A stretch of 64,000 nt of DNA from assembly GCA_964007475.1 (NCBI GenBank), contig OZ023273.1:63560108-63624107 (forward strand), given 5' to 3'. This stretch comes from Hybos culiciformis (lineage: Eukaryota > Arthropoda > Insecta > Diptera > Hybotidae). Both the position numbers and the translations under genes were made by a program. Below are positions 47,861-60,292 of this stretch, one piece after another (the stretch's first letter is position 1; each line of letters begins with the position of its first letter). Under the pieces are notes generated by a model. The model did not search any database. It was not told the origin of the DNA and saw only the letters and a list, made by a program, of their open reading frames with translations.

Positions 47861-50555
47861 ATAACTTATATCGAAATGATGAAAAATGGTTGCTTTTACT
47901 TCATTTATTAGGTACTGTTCTATATTTTTTATTATTAATTTCATTTATTACCTTAAATATTTATGTATTATGTAAATATTCTAAATTTGTATGGAAAATG
48001 TCGTTACGAAATAATAAAATTTTAAAATATATTTAGATAAAGTTAAAAAATATAATTGTGACGAGAGCAAAGTTATATTAACAATATGCAAATGGTTTCT
48101 AAATAAAAACATAAGCAAATTAATACACATAAAAATATAAGTATTAATTTAGTAATGTAAAAGATACAAACATTAGAATTTTCAATTTCATTATTTTCTC
48201 ACCAGCGTATCATTAATCTAATATGACTTTTTAGCTTTGATTCAATTTTTTCTTAGAGTTTTATAAAAATGAAAATTTTTAAATTTTGAATAAAACTCTT
48301 CAATTACATAAATGAATATCATTCATGCTGGTTTTTTTTTTTTAAATCATTTATAAATAAAAAATTTTCCTTTTTCATTTTTTCATTTTTTTTTTTTTTT
48401 CATCCTCTTAATATACCTGCAGCTGTTTTATTATCATATCATAATAATGGTTTTTTTGTATTTTTTTTTTGTCATAATAAAAAAATTTCTTAAAATCATA
48501 ATAATAATGTCACTATGTAATGATAATGAAAAAGATTTTCTTTTATTAGAACACTGATATCCATGAAAAGAAAATGAATTTGAAATTAACTTTTTATATA
48601 ATGTAGTTAGGTATTAATATATAAAACATAACCATATACATAATGTACGTTTTTAATTTCATAAATGGAATATTTTTCATAAATGAAAACTTTTTTAATT
48701 CAATTTAATAAAAAAAATAAAAAAAATGTATTCCATAATTCTCTTTCCAAATTGCTCTTTAATTTTAACCCATATAGGAACAAATTTTTGTGGCGGTTAT
48801 CATTAGAAGTTCCATCCTACTATTCGAAGACATATTTTTTTATTAGTGTCATAGCTTCAGCTAAAAATAACTTTGGCAAGATTTGACTATATTATATTTT
48901 ACCAAAAGAAAGCCATAATCTCTTCAAATTTAAATTTTAACTTAATATAAATAATTGTTATACATATAATATTACTTATAATTTATCCTTTTTTCTATAT
49001 ATAAAATATTTTCTGTATTTTTGAAATATCAATTAAAGAAATTCCGCTCAAATATTTTATGTTCTTTTATGGCATTTTCCTCTAGAGATTACAAAATATT
49101 TTTGAATATAAATTGTTTGACTTTGATTTTATCACTTACATATATCATAATTAATAAGTTAGTTAAATAAAAATTAATAATATTTTTTTTAATTTAACAA
49201 AATTAAATTTTATTTTCAAACATGCTTAATATAATTATTATAGTTATATATCTTATATCAAAACTATTTGATAATTGAAGATGAAAGTATTTATGATAAT
49301 TCGGTAAAATTAACTTTTCACTGTAGATTTTTATATTTTAAATACATAATACCAATGATAATACTTATATATTATATATATTTATAAAATATACAATATT
49401 GTGAATGTTGGTACTGAATTCAATTTGATTTCTTTTTAAATGTAATATAATGTGAGCATAATCAAATTATATATTTGTATACAACATCTGTATAGTCACA
49501 TATCTTTAAAACATTGAAAGATTACAGCAACATGTGTGATTTAATTTAGGTCCCAAAGTGAAAATTGTGAAAATTGAACCTTATAGTTATAATAACTGTA
49601 ATGATAATTATATAATAACGAGAAAAACATTATTTTGAAATTAGTTTAAAATTTCAAATCGTTTTTTCTCCTAATTCTAAATTTTATTAGATAGTGTTAT
49701 CTTATGTTATGTAGATTACACTGTATAATTTAAACACAATAAAAATAAAAAAAATTTCATTTTGAAATTTATTTTGTATTAAGAATTATTCTGTTATATG
49801 ATTGTGACATGGACATATAACTTTATTTTCTAAAATGTGAATTAAAAGATAGGGACATTATTTACATAGGTTCTTTCCAAAATATTTATAAAACAAAACA
49901 AATTTGTTCAAAATATAATTGTATAAGAATAACACACTTGTGTAACCATATTCAATGTATACTGTATAAATGTATACATCAAGTACAATATACTACTGAA
50001 CTGAAAGTCAAAAACGATTGACACACATTACATAATTACATATATTTTTAAACATCTTTTGTTATTCCATTAAGAGTGTCATCGTCACCAAAGAAATATT
50101 AAAAATATTAATCAAAGATACATTTCTTTAAAAATAATTTTATACTTAAAAGGTATATACTATTTATATTATACATAGTATGGAAATTAGTATTTAAATA
50201 TTTAATTTCTGTCTGATATGTTTCCCTTTTCGTGTATGTCAAAAAAAAAACAAAAAATTAATGGATCACCCACTGCTTTTTATATATAATTTAATTTGTC
50301 ATAATCAATTTCATAAGTCAATTTAGAGAAATATTTTATTTACTTATTTTTTAATCGAGTTAACAATAAAAAATATAAAAGTGTAAAAATATAAATTTAT
50401 GAACTGCCTTGGATGATTACTTAGAAATAAATAGTGAGGCATTAAAATATTTCTCCTTTCGTTACATCAAGATTTTTTTTATTGACTATAGAATATATTT
50501 ACGTGCAACTTACAATCTTTTATTCTGTCCACTTAATTTTTTCATAGGATAAGAA
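47861..50555. other. AT-rich sequence, no supported gene
   Basis: Low-complexity throughout; no gene recognised. The frame at 48683-48886 is not supported. Confidence 0.45.
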
Positions 50556-50559
50556 AACT

Positions 50560-50630
50560 GTCTTTCATAAACAAATTTAATAAATAAGAGCCTATGTCTT
50601 TCATAAACAAATTTAATAAATAAGAGCCTA
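50560..50630. repeat. Perfect tandem duplication, 36-bp period
   Basis: gtctttcataaacaaattta followed by ataaataagagccta occurs twice, 36 bp apart, without differences. Confidence 0.9.
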
Positions 50631-53600
50631 AATCAGTGTTAGTATAAATAGAAAAAAAGAATTTTTAAACATTATTATCTGATTTGTGATAACAGACTTA
50701 CATGTGATATAATGCACCAACATTTCTTTGATATAACATTTGAAATGTGTAGCGAAATGAAGGCAAATTTTCTTTAAATTTATACTTAAATTCCTAGTTA
50801 GTAGGTTATATATATTTTTGTAAAATTTAATGAATTTCACACTATTATTATAAAATAATGAATACCACCACTATGTAAGTAGAACAAAAATTGCATTTTT
50901 CAATGAATAATAAAATTTGTTAATGAATAAACATTATGTTATACAAGAATTTATTCCTTATTTTAAATTTACAATGATGGAAACTGAATGAAGCTAAATA
51001 TGAGTTTTTTTTTTTTTTTTTTTCAAAAACTTAATAATAATGTATTTATACAAATTTTCACTAGTCATCCGCGTCCCTATTTTCAATGTAAATTTATTCA
51101 AAACAAAACACATAAAAACTCTTCAGAATTAAAGTTAAATTTAAATGAAAAAAAAAAATATAGCGCAAAAATAATTATAAAGTTTTATTTTTTTTTTAAG
51201 TTAGTTAAACCAACCTCAAACAATAAAATAAATTTAATAGAAATAAATAAAATTTTTTGTGTACAAAAAAACTATATCTAATTATGTAAATCTAATTACA
51301 ATTTAGGTTCATTTTATATTGGAATTTTTTTAGTTACAAACAATTTAAAAAAAAAGATAAGATGTATAATGTAAAATAGTAATTGTTAACACATAAGATA
51401 TACGTACTTAATTTTGAAGAATTGTTTCTTTACTTGTTTTGGTTTTACTTCTATTTAATCTATGGACTATTTTAATTAAATCTTTTCTTACTTTTAAATA
51501 TTGGAAAATCATTCTGTATAATCTATTTACTCACTACTTTCATAAAATAAAAGCTCAATTCAGGAAAAATTAATTTAAAATTCAGGAAAAACGTTAAAAC
51601 AAATTCCTACCACTTTTTTTTTTAAATTTAAAAGATATTTAATTGGTTTGATGTTTCGAATTATATATATACAACATTAAGAAGACTAAGTTGAACCAGA
51701 AGAAACTACATAAATATCTACAATGTAATTAATAAATTTTTAGAATTAGTATTTCTTTAATTTACATATTTAACAAAATTACAGTTTTCAAACTTTTTCA
51801 GTAATAATATCCAAAACTTTCAACTTCAATAAAACTACGATTAATTAATGACATGCCGATAATAATTTTTTGAGTGTAAACAAGTTGTTTGGGTTTTGTC
51901 TTTTTTTTAATAGAACTTTAGAGTTTTAAATTTTCTGTAATTTATTTTTTTTTATTATTATGTAATACTTATTTCATTTATAAAAAATAAAAAAAAAATT
52001 TTTCGGAAGACAAAGTTGAAAATTTGTTTTTTATTTAAAACATCTGAGACATTTTTTTTTTCCGAAATGATTGTTGAAAATAATTTTCTCTTTTATGAAT
52101 AACAATTCTTTTATTTTAATTATATTTAACATAAAAACAATATGTTTACTTTAATTCATAAAATATTTGGAAATTTTATTTTTACAATTTCTAAATTATT
52201 TAGAGATGAATTGATAATACATTATACAAAGACATTCTAAAAACTCTTGTAGTAAATTAAATAGTTCACAGGATGGCTTTATTTACTATCATTTCAACTT
52301 GTTGTATTTTGTATACCGCTTAACGCATTAACGTAGTCGTCTTACATCAAATCCATTTTAAAAAGAATATTATACAGTATATAGAAATCAAGTAAAACTA
52401 ACAACAATTCTAGCAAGTACTTCAATACCAATAATATAATATAAAATAATAATGGAAATTGATTTTAATTCAATGCTGAATATGATATTAATGTATTCTG
52501 TATTTCAAAACTTGATTCATAGCTTTAATTTTTTTAAGGTTTTTTTATTTTTTATTAAATATAAATATACTTTAAAAATACTTCGAATTAAATATTTCAG
52601 AATATAAAATTTAAATAAAAGCCATATAAAAATTTAATTCAAAAACGAAAACTGAAATATAAGGGTGTTTTTCTACAGAAGCGTGAAAAAATCTATTTGG
52701 TTTACTTGAACAAAATAACCGTAAAAAAGAAAATTCTACAACCAATTTTAATGAACCAAATACCCATTAAGTAGAGAGATAGTTTTTTTTTTATTAATAT
52801 TATGAAAAACCTACATATTATATGTTACATTTGTGTGTGTTCATAACATAAGTACATAAAATTCAAATTTTATTTTTTTTTATAAAAATATTATGAAAGT
52901 TCCATTCTGTGGTTTTTATTAATATTTCTATAACATTTATATTATTTTTCAATTTTTTATTTGTAATAATATAATACTTATATGGTTATGGATAGGTGTT
53001 AGATATATATAATAATACATGATGTATATATTGTGCATTATCTTAATGTATATTATGTACAATTATGTATATAATATTTATACCTACATAATTCAGAAAA
53101 AAAATATAAATAGTATCAATAGTATCTCACTTGATGTTGAAACTTTATATTTCTGAATGGGTACAACATTGCACAACGTTCAATCAAAAATAATATTAAT
53201 TCAACGTATACAAAATATTTCAGTACTAAAGTGAAATAAAATTACATGGTGTTTGGTCTAAAAGGTTATAGGATCTATAGTTAGTACTTAGAATACATAC
53301 ATTATGTACGTATATTATTTTCAAAATAAAAAAATTAATTATTCGAAACTAAATTCGTTCTCCACTTTCAAATTCAATAGTATGAATAAAATTATAGTAT
53401 CAAAAAATAATTACGCTTAGAAGTTCATCAAATATATATTTACAGAAGTAATTTAAATAAGAAAAAGTTTTCGTTAAATGTGTTCTTCCTTTTTGTGTTT
53501 TCTGCAGATTAAAGATAAAATTTCCTGTTTGAAAAACAATAAAAATGTAATTATTTATTAAATGTCTACATCAAGCTTTATTCATAAAAGAAATTAAAAA

Positions 53601-56130
53601 AAAAAATATGACAAAATTTACTTTGTTTTTCCTATTTATGCTTTGAATTTCTATGAATTGAAACAAAAAATATAACACAAATGTATTTCAATAAAAAAAA
53701 AATATACGCAGTGGTGATACTCAGGCCGTATCGCTTGATAACATAGCTCAGCTAAATGAGTAAATTACATATAAAACTTTTCAGCAAATGGTTTTGGTGA
53801 GTTTTCTGTTAACAGAGATATTCTTGCGCTTCGAATATTCCAAATAGTATTTTAAATGCAATTACTGTTTCTGCTTTAAGAAGATTCTTAGATAATGAAT
53901 AATAATATATGTAATAATGGACGAAGTTCTTTATAGAGACAAACAACAAGTCATTTAATGGCAATTAATTTTGTGGGGAAAATGAATAGAGTAATTGATT
54001 CCGTTCCATATGTGAAATCGTCGTTGCAAGCAAATTTCCTTTCGAATATCATCACTGTAAAGTTAGTACATTTTCCTATCGTACGAACATATGTAAAATA
54101 TATATGATACAAGTGTTTTCAGTATTTTTTTTTACATATTTAGATATAGATAAATAAGTATTTTGATATCAATTCAAATTTTATTTGTGAAGGACGAATA
54201 CTATTTTTGAATATTATCCGATTAGTTTATTATTATTTAAACGATTTTTTTTTGGGACCAATCACAAATATTTGTGAAACAGATCTGAATAAAGCATTTA
54301 AAGAGAATATTTAAATATGTTTTTTCATTTATTTTTTCATTAGGCGTAAGGATGAATATAAATTTTTATATCAACTCATCATCAATTTTATGATTTTAAT
54401 ATTTGTATAATTTAAATATACTTTCGAATGGCAAAGTCATGGGAAAACAAATCACTTTTAAATAATTATTAAAATTGGTCAAAAAGTATCATTACAAAAT
54501 ATTAATACATATTATACCGTGGAAAAACAACAGGAGATTGGCGAGATGTTCTTGGATAGTTCTTAAATTTTTATAAACATTTTCCTCGGATGAGGTTCTC
54601 AGATTAGTTTCCGGACTAGCAATTTCAGGAAATTTTTCTTCAATTAGTTCCTTGTATTAGTTAGTAATGATTAAAAATGGAATAATTTCCTCGAATACGT
54701 TGTAGAAGAAACAGCAACATTAATTTAGCTTTATTTATATTAGTACATAATTTTAGTACATAATTTTATTTTTATTTATTTTTTAAATATTTAATCTAAT
54801 TTTTTATGAAAATAATATTATTATAAGTTGAAATTTTTTTTTGAAAATTTTACTTTGTATTGCCAACATTTATATTTTTAAAATTAAACTAACAAAAAAA
54901 TCCTCTTTTTAGTAGTGTGATTAGACTTTTGAACCTGTCTGTCCAAGGTATTAACGATAACGACTAGAAAAATAGAAAGATGATTAAAGACAAAATACGA
55001 ATTCTGTAAAATATCACAAATCAAACTTTTTTTTTTCGTTAAAAACGTTTGGCACAAAATTCACTAAAAACATCGATTTTTTCGATTTATTTCATGATTT
55101 AGTACATAAACTATAGTCAACCTTTAAGAATGCCATATGAAAGAAAAATATTTTTCGAAAAAAAACATCAAAAATAAGAATAAGTTTTTCTTATGCATAT
55201 AAAAACTACAGATCTGTTAATCACCTCAAATTAAATATTGAAAAAATTATTATCTGTATTTTTGCGTACGAATAATCGATATAAAATTAGCTAGTATGTA
55301 AGTTTTGTTTTTACATTTTTACAAATTTAGGATTAATTGTTATAAAATAATTAATAAAAATCAAATGAAAATGCAAGTGATATTATGTAAATATGTACAT
55401 AATCTACTATATATATTCAAATCTAATTAAATACTTTAAGTCTACGCTCAATTAACATTTACGAACTTACTGAAAATTCTAAATATACTCAATTATGAGT
55501 TATTTTTTCATACATCAATATCAGTTAACTAAATTCTGATATATTAATTTTTTATTAAAGATTTTTCTCTGAAAATAAACACTGAAACACTTCTTAAGAT
55601 TTTATAATCAATTGAAATAAATTGTACCTACGTACTTTACTTTCTTTTTTGTGAATTCGAATATTATTGGTTGAGCATCATAAGAATACTTGACCAAAGA
55701 AAATAAAATGTTTTAAAAAATAAAATAAACAAACTATAAGCCATTAAGAAATTCTGATTTTAATCCTCATGACAAATCACAATTCTAACATGTTTTCAAA
55801 AGATTTACAAAAAAATCAGTATAATTTACAATAACAATATCACTTTAATCGGATTATTATTATCTGAAATAATTAAAAATATTTGAAAACAAACAATCAA
55901 GATTAGATATTTTCTACACTTTTTCCTTTTTTAAATTACAAATTATGTTTACCCTTCTTAATTTTTTCTTAAATTTTATGTTAAAAGATACTACTATTCT
56001 TTAATCCTTTCTAATATTAAATTTTATATTTTGTTACATTTTCTTTTACTTTAAAAATGTTATTTACATATACGTCATGTGTATATAGCTACGATACATA
56101 TTAATATACAATCTATATTATAGTATAATG
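50631..56130. other. AT-rich sequence, no supported gene
   Basis: Slightly less AT-rich patches at 53710-53870 and 54520-54740 show no open frame and no recognised repeat. The 97-codon plus frame at 50988-51281 begins with a poly-phenylalanine run from a T tract and is rejected. Confidence 0.45.
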
Positions 56131-56138
56131 ACTATAAG

Positions 56139-57552
56139 CAGGGATGTAGTTGTTAATTTTTTTCCAGGGGGACGCTACTGGTAAAAAAAAATAACTGAGT
56201 ACGTACTTTTTTATATTTTAGACAAATTATATTCTTTTCATTGTTCTTGCCCTCGTTTTGAAATACTTTTCTACTTTGGAATTTCATAGCTGAAACGTAG
56301 GGTAGCAACCAAGACTTTACCAGACTATCTGAGTCAAATTTTACCAACTGCATTTGTTCAATCTATTTATCTTATATCAGTAAGTGTTCAATTCATGGCA
56401 CTGAAACCTATCTTGGCCTCAGAACTACTGATATGTTAGGTGTAAAAATGCATGGCAGACCTTACACTTTTTCTATTTTCAGTTAATTGATGATAAATAG
56501 TGAAGGAAAATATTTTAACATAGACAATTGCTGCACACTCTGATATTTCGCAGATTATTTTGCTATCCATTTTTATTAATTAATATCTTATAGCTCAAAT
56601 CAATTTCAAATTTCTCAATTTTCACACAAATTTCAATGTAAATAAAAATTTTATATTATTTTATCTTCATACAATTCTTGGTGGAAAACCAAATTTTGAT
56701 TGTTTATAACTTTATTTCATTTATATTTAATACTAGTCGAAATACCCGGCTTCGCACGGTAGTCCTGAACTTATATTAATATTAAAACGCGTTAATCCAG
56801 ATTTCGTGCACTAAAAAAAACAGAATTTCAAAATTTGTTAAATAGCCACTTCCCCGGTGCCTTAACACATCCAGTCTTCTAAATTAGTCGATTCGGGTCC
56901 AACGCTATAATATCTTATCGGAATATACCTAAATTGCAAAACCGCCTTCTTAGGTAGCCCCCCGTCGATGCCTCAGATCAAAAATATAACCAATCGGGTC
57001 TCTAGACTCCTTATTTTCAAAATTTAAAAATTTTGAAATTTGTTGTGTAGCCCTCCCATTGAGCCCTGGGACGGTTGGGGACCTTTCAACATCCAGTTTT
57101 TTAAATAGGCTTTTCGGGTCCAACGCTGCAACATTTTATCGAAATATACCTAAATTCCAAAACCGGCTTCTAAGGTAGCCCCCCCGTCGGGGCTTCGGAT
57201 CGAAATTTCTAGTATCCTATAACCATCTCAGGTCCCAGTGCCACTTTCAAAATTTCGAATTTTGTACTATAGCCCCCCCAATTGAGCCCTGGGACAACGG
57301 TTGGGGGCCTCTCAACATCCAGTTTTTTAAATAGAGTTTTCGGGTCCAACGTTCCAAATTTCAGCCAAATCGGTCCAGCGGTTTAGGCGTGATTGAGGAC
57401 AGAGGACAGAGAACAGAGGACAGAGAAACAGAGAAACAGAGAAACAGAGAATTTTCATTTTTATTTATTAGATAAAAATAACAAAGCATTCTAGGAAACT
57501 TTTAAAAAGGGGAACGCCGTTCCTCCAGATTTCCCCTTCAACTGCATCCCTG
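56139..57552. mobile_element. hAT element carrying a nested retroposon
   Basis: The left end CAGGGATGTAGTTG and right end (reversed) CAGGGATGCAGTTG form terminal inverted repeats. The flanks ACTATAAG at 56131-56138 and 57553-57560 are identical 8-bp duplications. Inside the ends lie ccagggggacgc (left) and aacgccgttcctcc (right). A 66-codon minus frame at the left has no recognisable domain. About 740 bp of the interior is a later retroposon insertion (56731-57473), so the original element was about 670 bp and non-autonomous. Confidence 0.9.
56731..57473 (+). mobile_element. SINE/RTE-like retroposon with internal tandem units
   Basis: It starts with tactagtcgaaatacccggc and ttcgcacggt, a start phrase common to animal RTE-type retroposons. 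It ends with aatttcagccaaatcggtcc, an (acagag)n-like tract, and tttatttattagata. The middle holds between two and three diverged units with a 222-226 bp period, each containing catccagttttttaaatag, gggtccaacg and gagccctggga-like runs (unit marks at 56871, 57093, 57319). No open frame survives. It is inserted inside the hAT element at 56139-57552. Confidence 0.75.
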
Positions 57553-57763
57553 ACTATAAGTTAGTTAAAAACAAAATAAATGTTTACGAATACATCTTCT
57601 GGATTTTCGTATCTTTCAATTATACATATACCTAAACAATTATATTCAAATTGTATGTATAATATAAGTAAATATTAAAAAAAAAATTATATTAAACTAA
57701 TACTTCATCAATAATCATTAAAATATCGTACACAACAGTAGTCTTAAGTTTCATTCATAGCTA

Positions 57764-59034
57764 CGGTGACTATATCTGTCTTTTAAAAAAAGGACTCATT
57801 TAGAATATTTTTAGTTTTTCGCAAATATCTCGAAAAAGGTGCTTTTACCAGCATTTTTGAGATCGACCCGACCGATAAAAATAAGCTTAGCGTGATAATG
57901 TTTAATATTTTGAGATCTAAGTAATTCTTTGACAGTTTTTAAGTTCATGTTGGGCTGTTAAATAGGCAGGGTTGGACTGGCTATAAAAATTAAACCGGGA
58001 AGTTTTGGACTACCGGCCCATTTCTATATTTAAAAAAATACATTGCTTATCCACTTATCTATATAAAAAAATGCAATGCTTATTTAGAATATAGGCCCAA
58101 ATAAATACGCATTTCTATAAACACTAGGTTCCCTAATTTTTTTAATTCAATACTATATCAAAAAAATTATAGGAACTGAACGAATAATTTTAAGAATTAT
58201 TGTTAAGTAAACTGGAATATTGGGAAAGAATTAAATTAAGTAGGTATTTGTAAACCATGAACCAATCCATCTATTTTCACTCTAACGATCCAATCAAGTT
58301 ACAATAACTCCTTAACAAATTTCTAAATTTTCTGATATAATAAATGTTGCCTTTTAATTTTAAAGTTTCTGGGAACACAACTAACAGTATTCAAATACAA
58401 ACTTATGAAATCTTTTTAAATTGATTTCCAATATGGGTTTTGAGCTTTAAATTTTAATAACACTTTTTGAATAAATAATCTATAGGTATTCGATTTTCTT
58501 TCCAAACATGACAATTATAAACTAAAATTTTGGAATTGAAAACAGTATTTAAATTATTTAAATCTAAGTCAAATGAGTTGTAGGCCACGGAAATCTCATA
58601 AATTTCATATATTTTAGCACAAAAGAGTACTTGAGAGTTGGAATCTCATCGAATCAATTAACAAATATTTTTTTTACCCTAGTTTCTTTTTTAATTAATA
58701 TATTTTCCTGTTTACAGCATTTTCAAAGTTTAATTGTTTAGCACTAAGTACTTTCGAAGCTATTATACTTCGATTCTTTCCCAAAATATTTCCAATCAAA
58801 ATATATTTAAATCAGATTGCATTGTATCTTTAAAATAATTAGTAATAAAAAGTTTTAATTTATCAGACCAAATATTACCGGCCCACCGGGAAATGTCCAA
58901 CCCTGTAAATAGGTAATTAAAGTTGGATTCATATAGGTTTGTCCGATCTCAAAAATGCTGCAAAACGCATCATTTTCGAGATATTTGCAAAAAACTAAAA
59001 ATATTCTTTTTTTAAAAGACAAATACAGTCAGTG
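57764..59034. mobile_element. TA-flanked inverted-repeat element, interrupted by hAT
   Basis: The left arm tgactatatctgtcttttaa, then agtttttcgcaaatatctcg and gcatttttgagatcg, pairs with the complement of the right arm ending gacaaatacagtcagtg. Each end is flanked by TA (57762-57763 and 59035-59036), as expected for Tc1/mariner-type insertion, though TA is common in AT-rich DNA. No transposase is left. The hAT element at 57967-58905 is inserted in the middle, so the original element was only about 330 bp. Confidence 0.6.
57967..58905. mobile_element. Non-autonomous hAT element, 8-bp target duplication
   Basis: The ends are CAGGGTTGGACTGGC (left) and, reversed, CAGGGTTGGACATTTCCCGG (right). 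The flanks TAAATAGG at 57959-57966 and 58906-58913 are identical. The subterminal regions carry accgggaa, ccggccca and their complements, giving extra pairing. The 939-bp interior is AT-rich without a transposase frame. It is younger than the surrounding TA-flanked element because it splits it. Confidence 0.9.
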
Positions 59035-59036
59035 TA

Positions 59037-60190
59037 TTCGTAGTAGAACTATTCACTTGGTTTATTGTTCCTATTATGCTACACTAGTTTATTTTATTTT
59101 ATTTTTATCTAACCTAAAAGCACGTTAACTTTAAGCTATGATATTTATTATAAAAACTAACATTCAAAGGTAAGCAGATATAAAAATTAAAATAAAGAAA
59201 ATAAACTATGTATACTTAAACTATACATTAGTATTCGTACCTACAAGTAATTAATTTGATATTCGATTCGATGAATATTCTTGCAGGGTGCTCCTGTTCT
59301 GCTGTACTATATAAACAACTATAAAAAGATTTATTAAATTTTCGATATCTATATAATATATTATATTACTTACGTATATGTCTTGTACACACTTTTGTAT
59401 TTAGTTTAAAATAAACGATTAATAATTATACTGTGTTTCATAAATATAAACCTAGACATTCTTATTAATTCAAAAATATATATATGTCAAAAATTGCTTG
59501 CGTTAATGAAATTTTAAGGCATAGAAACCCTTAAAAACCATAAAAATGATAAGTTTAAGTTGACAATAAGCAAATTAAGTAAATTCCTATAGAAATGTAA
59601 GTCACGGCCTAAAATGTATAGGTACTTGGTCCTTCTCTGATATCTTATCTTTTCAACACCTTGTTTAAAAGTTACCTACTTACTACACCATTAAAAAATT
59701 CTTATTTATCAGCTCAAGATCCATATTCGAATCTAAATGATTTCAGCGAAGGTCACATTAAAAAACATAACTTTTATTTATTATTGCTGTAATAACATAA
59801 AAATTAAATTTATTCACTTAAAAGAAAAACAAAAATAAAATAAAATAAAAAAATAAACACGATAAAAATATGTCACATTCACATAAAGAATTTGAAACAT
59901 GATTTTTTTTTTCTGTTAGATTTCAAATTTACATAATATATGTATGTCCTTTGCGCATACCTACATATGTATATATATATAAAAATATATTAAACTCCTG
60001 TAGGGAAAAAAGAACCAACGCGCAACAAACAAAAGTACAAGAACTAACTTCATATTGATAAAGAACAAGTTCCTCTGAAACTAGTTACTAAATTAGTAAA
60101 CTCAACAATTACAAACTCAAAAGAACTCCTTCTTCATAGAAAAGCGTATGCAAATAACGTATACTTTTGATGTGCCTTCTGCAGGATTAG
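59037..60190. other. AT-rich sequence, no supported gene
   Basis: Nothing recognised. Confidence 0.45.
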
Positions 60191-60197
60191 GATGAAT

Positions 60198-60241
<44 letters not shown>

Positions 60242-60292
60242 TAATATGTAATAATAATAATAACATTAATATGTAATAATAATATTTATTTA
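60198..60292. repeat. (TAA)n microsatellite
   Basis: About 14 uninterrupted TAA triplets are followed by shorter TAA runs separated by ttaatatg. The tyrosine-rich minus-strand frame at 60117-60356 is its translation and is not a gene. Confidence 0.95.
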
